A model generated the notes under the pieces. The model was not told the origin of the DNA and ran no database searches. It worked only from the letters and a program-made list of their open reading frames with translations. A program made the translations under genes and the position numbers. 64,000 nt of DNA, taken from positions 51,893,175 to 51,957,174 of the forward strand of contig NC_068934.1 in NCBI RefSeq assembly GCF_023091745.1. Reading direction: 5' to 3'. The stretch is from Budorcas taxicolor. Taxonomy: Eukaryota > Chordata > Mammalia > Artiodactyla > Bovidae. Of this stretch, positions 62,501 through 64,000 are shown piece after piece (position 1 is the first letter of the stretch; every line of letters starts with the position of its first letter).

Positions 62501-63035
62501 CTATTCAATAAATAATTCCATATATAGATAGCCGTCACCCAGATCAAGGTATAGAAAAAAAGCTAAAATTCTAGAAGGCTCCATCATATCTCCTCTACAG
62601 CAAAACTCTCTCCCCGAAAGTGTAATAATATTTATGACCTCCATCATCATACAATCATTTTATGATAATTTTAAAGTGATAGTCTTGCAAGGAAATATTT
62701 CACAAAATAGACCATTCCTTAAGAGTTTATCGCCAACCACTGCCTGTCTGGGCCAATATTATTGCAATTGGTAGGGCCTATAGTCTAAACTTACGTGTCT
62801 TTCACCTTTGTTCACCACAGATTTGCAAACGTGCTGACCCATTTTGGCCTGACTCTCCACCTCCAGCACTTGGGGAGCAATATTTTCTTGTTCCAGATTC
62901 TCCTTGGCATAGTCACCATCCCAGCCAATTACACCGCTCTTTCGGCACTGAATCACCTGGGCCGTCGAATAACCCAGATGCTTTTCATATATCTGCTGGC
63001 AGTCTCCACTCTAACCATCACTTGTGTGTCTGAAG
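23141..63035 (+). CDS. SLC22A9-like: Gene B: SLC22A-family organic anion transporter (SLC22A9/10/24/25-like), exons 1-7, exon 3 splice site damaged
   Basis: Exons at 23141-23542, 24523-24626, about 46559-46713 (see exon 3), 46816-46984, 51191-51314, 62033-62148 and 62821-63035 share lengths and phases with gene A. The N-terminus (MAFQDLLDQVGGLGRFQILQ, TM1, then a large loop with ENFTAAIPGHRCW) is typical of the SLC22A9 group. Five N-glycosylation sequons lie in the loop. ESARWL and LNHLGRR are present. No stop occurs in any exon. The canonical AG before exon 3 is absent, and intron 2 is about 22 kb, filled with LINEs. The gene may be a recent pseudogene or may use an in-frame upstream acceptor. 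Exons 8-10 are beyond the window. Confidence 0.85.
23717..23793 (-). mobile_element. BovA-type SINE fragment
   Basis: TGTTGCTGCTGCTGCTAAGT, CGCTTCAGTCGTGTCTGACT and CGACCCCATAGACAGCAGCC: the 3' part of a reverse-strand SINE in intron 1. Confidence 0.8.
24258..24480 (-). mobile_element. Older L1 3' UTR fragment
   Basis: GGATAATTGCTTACAAAGTT, GTTTCTGCCATACAACAATA and ATCTCCCTCCCACCTCCACA are the reverse complement of an L1 3' end related to that at 53250. It ends about 40 bases before exon 2. The rest of intron 1 (23794-24257) holds nothing I recognise. Confidence 0.65.
24523..24626 (+). CDS. SLC22A9-like: Gene B exon 2
   Basis: 104 nt. Acceptor TTCTCTTTCAG, donor GTGAGT at 24627. Encodes WDLVCKSQSLISVAKFLVMS..., then GGIIYGYLSD and two bases of an Arg codon: TM2 and the start of the loop motif that exon 3 should complete as R-FGRK. 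Confidence 0.93.
24720..25288 (-). mobile_element. BovB 3' fragment
   Basis: Reverse strand; opens with a (TTCAG)n run at 24722-24745, then the BovB tail and C-terminal codons to CTTTTAATTTCATGGCTGC. Its reverse strand has a 129-codon frame (KAMVFPVVLYGCESWTVKKA, LRVPWTARRSNQ). It ends just before the L1 insertion site. Confidence 0.9.
25321..25335 (+). repeat. Target-site duplication of the full-length L1, left copy
   Basis: TTTTATTTAACTTTG, identical to 33109-33123. Confidence 0.92.
25693..29500 (-). pseudogene. L1 ORF2 (endonuclease-reverse transcriptase), frameshifted
   Basis: The product would nick DNA and reverse-transcribe L1 RNA. Open pieces on the minus strand: endonuclease part ending at 29101 (CCLQETHLKTRD, KKAGIAILISDK), 29117-28848 (NTIIVGDFNTPL), 28870-28559, 28649-28074, 27904-26366 (512 codons: RT with SGTRQGCPLS and LSLFADDMILYIENP, so the catalytic Asp pair is kept) and 26046-25693 (C-terminal end, HIYGI). 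The pieces lie in all three frames, so at least five breaks exist. Two coincide with T runs at about 28098-28108 and 28566-28581, and an in-frame stop lies near 28065. Confidence 0.9.
29553..30479 (-). CDS. L1 ORF1 protein, intact (308 codons)
   Basis: RNA-binding chaperone of the L1 particle. It starts MKRQRNTQQVKEQEK and ends ALQQMLKDVL with a stop. Layout: a charged N-terminus, a long coiled coil at about residues 35-140 (EIRNTLEATNSRISEAEDRI, heptad-like), the RRM-like domain at about 145-230 (NIRIIGVPEEE, then FPKMGKEI) and a C-terminal domain (AAREKQQIMHKGIPIRITAN; ARREWQDI). Length is slightly below the human protein. The frame is uninterrupted, unlike ORF2 of the same element. It is a transposon protein, not a host gene. 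Confidence 0.9.
   Translation of the reverse strand: MKRQRNTQQVKEQEKCPPNQTKEEEIGNLPEKEFRIMIVKMIQNLEIKMESQKNSLETRIEKMQERFNKDLEEIKKSQYIMNNAINEIRNTLEATNSRISEAEDRISEIEDRMVAINESERKQEKRIKRNEDNLRDLQDNMKRSNIRIIGVPEEEDQKKDHEKILEERIVENFPKMGKEIITLVQETQRVSNRINSRQNTPRHILIKLTKIKHKEQILKAAREKQQIMHKGIPIRITANLSIETLQARREWQDILKVMKENNLQPRLLYPARISFKYEGEIKRIPDKQKLREFSTTKPALQQMLKDVL
30480..33108 (-). promoter_or_regulatory. L1 5' UTR with internal promoter region
   Basis: About 2.6 kb between the L1 start and ORF1. 31800-32720 is GC-rich with many CpGs (for example GAGCGCGGTCGCTGCGAC at 32262), while 31540-31800 is purine-rich with CAA repeats. By analogy with other L1s this region starts transcription on the minus strand; antisense (plus-strand) initiation would point toward exon 3 of gene B. 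No function is proven by sequence. Confidence 0.7.
33109..33123 (+). repeat. Target-site duplication of the full-length L1, right copy
   Basis: TTTTATTTAACTTTG, identical to 25321-25335. Confidence 0.92.
33195..36244 (+). mobile_element. Near-full-length BovB LINE (RTE clade)
   Basis: About 3.05 kb, flanked by 12-bp duplications TATTACAATTAC (33183-33194 and 36245-36256). Reads 5' to 3' through an AP-endonuclease-like domain, a reverse transcriptase and the (CTGAA)n-type end. It directly follows the L1 insertion in intron 2 of gene B. Confidence 0.9.
33230..36060 (+). pseudogene. BovB endonuclease/reverse transcriptase ORF, inactivated
   Basis: Endonuclease part: GTWNVRSMNQGTLEVVKQEM, DILGISELKWNG and GVAIIVNKRV with a stop at about 33649. 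Further parts are readable (ALASNAEDAEVERFYENLQD, then DVLFITGDGNAKVG). RT part: NKASGGDGIPVELFQ (34780), FLDYAKAFDCVDHNNLWKIL (35165), LRYADDTTLMAESEEELKGL (35464). Premature stops (for example 33737, 34016, 35322, 35836) and frame changes disable it. The last segment keeps the ARRSNQ and FGHLM words of the C-terminus. Confidence 0.9.
36257..36940. other. Intron 2 of gene B, no recognised repeat
   Basis: About 680 bases between the BovB and the next SINE; no gene and no family I can name. Confidence 0.5.
36951..37252 (-). mobile_element. BOV-A2 dimeric SINE
   Basis: Reverse-strand dimer: CTCAGTCGTGTCCGACTCTT, CTTCCCAACCCAGGGGTC, GGGAGCCCAAGAATACTGG, then the second unit to GAGCTATGAGGGAAGCCCC. 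Confidence 0.9.
37380..39815 (-). mobile_element. Old L1, reverse strand, interrupted by BovB
   Basis: Starts with ATTGAGTTATAATTGACAGA (L1 3' UTR type) and reads back through ORF2 words such as CCAGGTTGTCCATTTTATTG (39387) and ATTTCTAATTTTATTGATTT. A BovB is inserted at 37604-38336 and a short BovB/BovA tail at about 39077-39150. Confidence 0.75.
37604..38336 (-). mobile_element. BovB 3' fragment with clear target duplication
   Basis: Flanked by TCCCACTTTATCAG at 37590-37603 and 38337-38350 (14 bp, identical). The reverse strand runs from the (CTGAA)n end back to the RT C-terminal region. Confidence 0.92.
39867..40282 (+). mobile_element. BovB 3' fragment
   Basis: Reads TVKKAEHR-like codons, then LESPLDCKRSNQS, LKLQYFGHLMQRVDSLEKTL and GGRRRRGRQRMRWLDGIADS, ending GAGCGACTGAACTGAACTGA. 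CTAGA at both ends may be a short target duplication. Confidence 0.88.
40420..41976 (+). mobile_element. BovB, 5'-truncated, RT region
   Basis: Flanked by AAGGAGA (40413-40419 and 41977-41983). It keeps the RT words FCFVDYAKAFDSVDHNNL (40943) and LRYADDTTLMAESEEELKGL (41224), but a frameshift near 41085 drops the GPTDWFQ segment and a stop after ESWT ends the frame at 41604. Confidence 0.9.
42816..43178 (+). mobile_element. 5'-truncated ruminant L1 3' UTR
   Basis: ATTTAGAAAGATGGTAATGA to the A-rich tail at 43146-43178, with the G-rich tract (43044-43066). Inserted in the old L1. Confidence 0.85.
43352..43515 (-). mobile_element. Bov-tA type SINE, shortened
   Basis: Reverse strand: TCAGTCGTGTCTGACTCTTT, CTCCAGGCAAGCATACTGGA, CCTTCCCAACCCAGGTCTCC; the final part is missing. 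Confidence 0.85.
43979..44558 (+). mobile_element. BovB 3' fragment with target duplication
   Basis: Flanked by AATATGCAGA at 43969-43978 and 44559-44568. Starts at TGGTGATTGCTGCCATGAAA and ends in (CTGAA)n. Confidence 0.92.
44701..45990 (-). mobile_element. Old L1, ORF1/5' part, reverse strand
   Basis: Reverse strand carries a coiled-coil like frame at 45225-44998 (EEFKETVLRKLNELQENAGW) and a GC-richer 5' UTR-like part to about 45990. Degraded. 45991-46543, up to exon 3 of gene B, holds no repeat I can name. Confidence 0.6.
46544..46713 (+). CDS. SLC22A9-like: Gene B exon 3, canonical acceptor lost
   Basis: The part homologous to gene A exon 3 is 46559-46713 (155 nt; FGRKFIIRLCFLQLAIVDTF..., donor GTAAGT at 46714). 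The bases before it are TTGTTCCT, not an AG. The nearest upstream AGs are 46530-46531 (after the pyrimidine tract TTTCTTTTTGCTAG), 46540-46541 and 46542-46543. Using the first adds 27 nt and the third 15 nt, both in frame and without a stop; the second shifts the frame. The start given assumes the third. Either in-frame choice puts hydrophobic residues (LLLFL, or FYKRLLLFL with R changed to S) between the SDR and FGRK halves of the loop motif. Confidence 0.75.
46816..46984 (+). CDS. SLC22A9-like: Gene B exon 4
   Basis: 169 nt. Acceptor TTTTCTTTCAG, donor GTATAA at 46985. Encodes LEWTEPRFQAMATTLLMAAS..., GGLAFAIRDWHTLQLV and FLASR. Spacing from exon 3 (102 nt) is nearly that of gene A. Confidence 0.92.
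47088..47218 (+). mobile_element. Bov-tA SINE, 5'-truncated
   Basis: GAAGGAAATGGCAACCCATT, CCAGTATTCTTGCCTGGAAA and AGAGTTGGACATGACTGGGT, in intron 4 of gene B. The flanking sequence (47219-47400) matches intron 4 of gene A (3190-3360). Confidence 0.87.
47521..48172 (+). mobile_element. 5'-truncated ruminant L1 3' end
   Basis: GATTGAAAGAGACACGTGTA, then the ORF2 C-terminus with a stop in RCPSADE*, then the 3' UTR with its G-rich tract (48009-48029) and an (AAAT)n/(AAAAT)n tail. Confidence 0.87.
48175..48585. other. Intron 4 of gene B, no recognised repeat
   Basis: About 400 bases. 48180-48260 resembles intron 4 of gene A around 3660-3810 (AAATTTAATTAGGCACACTA against AAATTTAACTAAACACACTA). 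Confidence 0.5.
48597..50036 (-). mobile_element. BovB, 5'-truncated, with target duplication
   Basis: 1.44 kb on the reverse strand, flanked by TCAGATTGGAT at 48586-48596 and 50037-50047. Reverse-strand frames cover the RT (NNLRYADDTMRLAENEEELK at 49413-49354) and the C-terminal 201-codon part (49216-48611). Stops and frame changes are present, so it is inactive. Confidence 0.92.
50074..50408 (+). mobile_element. BovB 3' fragment, head-to-head with the previous copy
   Basis: Flanked by ATGCACA at 50067-50073 and 50409-50415. LRVPWTARRSNKSILKGINP, LKLEYSGHLIQTADSLEKPL and GLQRMRWLDGITN are readable. Confidence 0.9.
50416..51190. other. End of intron 4 of gene B
   Basis: No clear repeat except a ~50-base L1-like scrap at 50440-50485. 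The last ~160 bases resemble the sequence upstream of exon 5 of gene A (CCTAGTTATGG and AGAGAATGTAAATTTATA against CTAGTTATGGTACGAGAG). Confidence 0.5.
51191..51314 (+). CDS. SLC22A9-like: Gene B exon 5
   Basis: 124 nt. Acceptor TCTTCTTTTTTAG, donor GTGAGG at 51315. Encodes WLIESARWLITIDKPKKG..., then QKAAHRNGRKNTGDTLTME, with the same ESARW signature as gene A. Confidence 0.93.
51315..52415. other. 5' part of intron 5 of gene B
   Basis: AT-rich, no named repeat and no gene. Confidence 0.45.
52418..52616 (-). mobile_element. Bov-tA type SINE
   Basis: Reverse strand: GCTCAGTTGTGTCTGACTCT, GGATCTTCCTGACCCAGGGA, TTCTTTACCACTGAGCCACC. Confidence 0.88.
53235..53590 (-). mobile_element. Older L1 3' UTR fragment
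   Basis: GTATAATTGTTTTACAATAT, GTTTCTGCTGTACAATGAAG and GACCTCCCTCCCACCTTCCA: related to 24258-24480. The 52617-53234 stretch before it holds no feature I recognise. Confidence 0.7.
53822..54026 (-). mobile_element. Bov-tA type SINE
   Basis: Reverse strand: TGTTGCTGTTTAGCCACTAA, CAACCCCATGGACTATAGCC, GAGCCACCAGGGAAGCCC. It lies about 55 bases before the next BovB. Confidence 0.88.
54078..55637 (+). mobile_element. BovB, 5'-truncated, with long open RT frame
   Basis: Runs from ATGGTGTGATCACTCACCTA to GACTGAGCAACTGAACTG. A 330-codon open frame covers the RT (54086-55078), then a guanine run at 55037-55056 shifts to the frame of the C-terminal part (55038-55424, broken by a stop after YFGHLM). 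Confidence 0.9.
54086..55078 (+). pseudogene. BovB reverse transcriptase, RT frame open but element broken
   Basis: RT of the RTE clade, which would copy BovB RNA (and, in ruminants, the Bov SINEs that share its 3' end). Readable in order: NKASGGDGIPVELFQ, PQDWKRSVFTPMPKKGN, QAGFRKGRGTRGQIANICWI, FSFIDCTKAFDCVDHNN (usual Y of DYAKAFD is C, then T for A), LLRNLYAGQEATVRTGHGPT, GCILSPCLFNFYAEYIMRNA and NNLRYADDTTLMAESEEELK, so the YADD site is kept. No endonuclease domain is present and the 3' end is frameshifted, so it is not functional. Confidence 0.88.
55638..56035. other. Intron 5 of gene B, no recognised repeat
   Basis: About 400 bases of moderate GC; possibly older L1 5' sequence, but I cannot support that. 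Confidence 0.4.
56319..56662. mobile_element. Unclassified 340-bp insertion, LTR-like
   Basis: It interrupts the L1 ORF2 between CTTATGTACA and ATAGAAAATCCTA, which are adjacent in other L1 copies. A short flank repeat (GTACA against ATACA) is possible. It carries no L1, BovB or SINE word and begins with TGTTGACATG. A solo LTR of an old endogenous retrovirus is a plausible guess, not shown; no viral gene is present. Confidence 0.5.
57451..59142 (+). mobile_element. BovB, 5'-truncated, with target duplication
   Basis: 1.69 kb, flanked by AAAAGCATAAA at 57440-57450 and 59143-59153. RT words FCFIDYAKAFDCVDHNKLWK (58052) and NNLRYADDITLMVESEEELK (58355) are present, but a frameshift near 57820, a stop after CLFN (58275) and a small deletion near 58450 inactivate it. 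Confidence 0.92.
59350..59422 (+). mobile_element. Short ruminant L1 3' tail
   Basis: AATGTATGGCAAAACCACTA, CAATATTGTAATTAGCCTCC and the AATAAATTTATATTTT tail. Confidence 0.75.
60268..60475 (+). mobile_element. Bov-tA type SINE
   Basis: Plus strand: GGTAGCTCAGATGGTAAATA, TGCAATGCAAGAGACCTGGG, CCAGTATTCTTGCCTGGAGA, ending near AGTCAGACACAACTAGTGAC. Confidence 0.9.
60788..60998 (+). mobile_element. Bov-tA type SINE
   Basis: Plus strand: GGGCTCCCCTGATGACGCAG, TGCAATGCAGGAGACCCGGG, GAAGATCTCCTGGAGAAGGG, ending AACTGAGCAACTAACACTAA. Confidence 0.9.
61240..62032. other. End of intron 5, conserved with gene A
   Basis: No repeat recognised. From about 61530 it matches 11440-11967 of gene A in order and spacing. 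Confidence 0.65.
62033..62148 (+). CDS. SLC22A9-like: Gene B exon 6
   Basis: 116 nt. Acceptor TTTTGTTGAAG, donor GTGGGC at 62149. Encodes VLRSAMQEELQAAQTKPS..., LFRTPNLRKRICLLSFVR. Nearly identical to exon 6 of gene A (E to Q and I to T are the changes I see). Confidence 0.93.
62149..62820. other. Intron 6 of gene B
   Basis: Same length class as intron 6 of gene A (about 670 bases) and similar along much of it; it holds a very old LINE-like remnant but no gene. Confidence 0.55.
62821..63035 (+). CDS. SLC22A9-like: Gene B exon 7 (last exon in the window)
   Basis: 215 nt. Acceptor TTCACCACAG, donor GTAAGA at 63036. Encodes FANVLTHFGLTLHLQHLGSN..., LNHLGRRITQMLFIYLLAVS and TITCVSE: TM7-TM9. 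It retains GRR where gene A has GRQ. Confidence 0.93.
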
Positions 63036-63187
63036 GTAAGAAAAGGCCAAATATTCAAGCAAGAAAATGTCTTCCCCGCCCTCATTTCTCATGAATTATA
63101 CTGGTCACACCTATTTCAAGCAAGAAGAAGATGGAGATTGGGTTCTAACAATTCCCCAAAACCAATCTGGAGTTTTAGTACACGTCC

Positions 63188-63404
63188 ATGCTAAGTCACT
63201 TCAATCTTGTCTGACTCTTCGTGACCCTATGGACTGGGGCCCACCAGGATCCTCTGTCCATGGGATTCTCTAGGCAAGAATACTGGAGTGGGTTGCAGTG
63301 CCCTCCTCTAGGGGATCTTCCTGATTCATGGTTTGAACCTGCGTTTCCTGCCTCTCCCACATTGACAGGCAGGTTCTTTACCACTGGTGCCACCTAGGAA
63401 GCCA
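63188..63404 (-). mobile_element. Bov-tA type SINE
   Basis: Reverse strand, in intron 7 of gene B: GCTAAGTCACTTCAATCTTG, CTCTAGGCAAGAATACTGGA, GGGGATCTTCCTGATTCATG, CCACTGGTGCCACCTAGGAA. Confidence 0.88.
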
Positions 63405-63584
63405 CAGGTGTTTTAGTACATATTCTGCTATTAAGTTGCTGGGGAAAGAGCCAAAGATCCGTCAAGGTTGGCTCTGATATAACGTCCAAGAAGTATCTGG
63501 AAACTGGTACCATGTATTACTGGCAGTTTCTCTAAGATAGCATTTGATCACTTGGCTTTGCTTAGTCACGCTTCCTTTGGGTGT

Positions 63585-63715
63585 TTGCTTGCTTGCTTGA
63601 TTTTGGCCATGCGGTGCAGCAAGCAGGAATCTTCGCTCCCTGACCAGGGAACAAACCCAGGCCCTCTGCAATGGAAGTGCAGAGTCTTAACTCCTGGATG
63701 GCCAGGGAAGTCCTG
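63585..63715 (-). mobile_element. CHR-type SINE (Cetartiodactyla)
   Basis: Reverse-oriented words GGCCATGCGGTGCAGCAAGC, TCCCTGACCAGGGAACAAAC, CAATGGAAGTGCAGAGTC and GATGGCCAGGGAAGTCC match the CHR tRNA-derived SINE family found in ruminants, whales and hippos. Confidence 0.8.
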
Positions 63716-63737
63716 CCTTTTTATAGTAAGTATGAAG

Positions 63738-63946
63738 GGTCTAGGAGCTTTGCTGGTGCCTCAGCAGTAAAGAATCTCCTCGCAATGCAGGAGACGCGGG
63801 TTCAGTCCCTAGGTTGGGAAGATCTCCAGGAGAAGGAAACAGCAACCTACTCCAGTATTCTTGCCTGGAGACCCCCATGGGCCTGGCAAGCTACTGTCCA
63901 TGAGATCTCAAAGAGTTGGACACGACTTAGCGACTAAACAACAACA
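63738..63946 (+). mobile_element. Bov-tA type SINE
   Basis: Plus strand: CTTTGCTGGTGCCTCAGCAG, GCAATGCAGGAGACGCGGG, CCAGTATTCTTGCCTGGAGA, GTTGGACACGACTTAGCGAC and a CAA-rich tail. Confidence 0.9.
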
Positions 63947-64000
63947 ACCTGGAGGGTCTAGACCTTGTAACCGCATGTCACGCAAGGACACAATACTCTC

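Noticed and set aside
1..64000. CRISPR array, operon, phage or other prokaryotic system
   Set aside because: The repeats are dispersed SINEs and LINEs, introns are GT-AG, and no bacterial gene order or ribosome binding sites exist.
1..64000. tRNA genes
   Set aside because: tRNA-like boxes occur only inside Bov-tA and CHR SINEs, which are tRNA-derived but are not tRNA genes.

Overview
The window is a stretch of ruminant nuclear genome, most likely a bovid. The evidence is BovB (RTE-clade) LINEs, Bov-tA and BOV-A2 SINEs, a CHR-type tRNA-derived SINE and ruminant-type L1 elements, all around mammalian exons with GT-AG introns. No rRNA, tRNA, CRISPR, operon or bacterial feature is present.

The only host genes I can support are two tandem plus-strand members of the SLC22A organic anion transporter family, of the SLC22A9/10/24/25 type (12-TM major facilitator proteins). 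Gene A enters from the left edge and shows exons 3-10 (2671-16406), with every splice site intact, a stop at 16404-16406 and a poly(A) signal at 16501. Gene B starts at an ATG at 23141 and shows exons 1-7 (to 63035); exons 8-10 lie beyond the right edge. Exon lengths (402, 104, 155, 169, 124, 116, 215, 109, 204 and 61 nt) match between the copies wherever both are visible. Intron sequence next to several exons is also alike, so the two are products of tandem duplication.

The main anomaly is in gene B. The canonical 3' splice site of exon 3 is missing: where gene A reads ..CTGTTTCCATTTCTCAG|GTTTGGG.., gene B reads ..CTGTTTGGG... A short deletion between GTTT direct repeats explains this. Two upstream AGs could rescue splicing in frame, but they would insert 5 or 9 residues into the conserved loop motif after TM2.

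Most of the remaining sequence is retrotransposon. 1-2670: intron 2 of gene A, L1 fragments. 3098-15245: introns of A with BOV-A2 pairs, an old L1 and BovB pieces. 16407-23140: spacer between the genes, partly L1. 24627-46543: the 22-kb intron 2 of gene B, holding a full-length 7.8-kb antisense L1 (25336-33108, 15-bp target duplication, intact ORF1, broken ORF2), a near-full-length BovB (33195-36244) and a nested L1/BovB stack (37.4-44.7 kb). 46985-62032: introns 4 and 5 of gene B with further BovB copies, including one with an uninterrupted 330-codon reverse-transcriptase frame, and an L1 split by BovB, SINE and LTR-like insertions.

I found no previously undescribed multi-gene system. What merits a second look is the splice-site lesion in gene B, the intact-ORF1 L1 with its promoter in the gene, and the nested insertions that give a relative age order.
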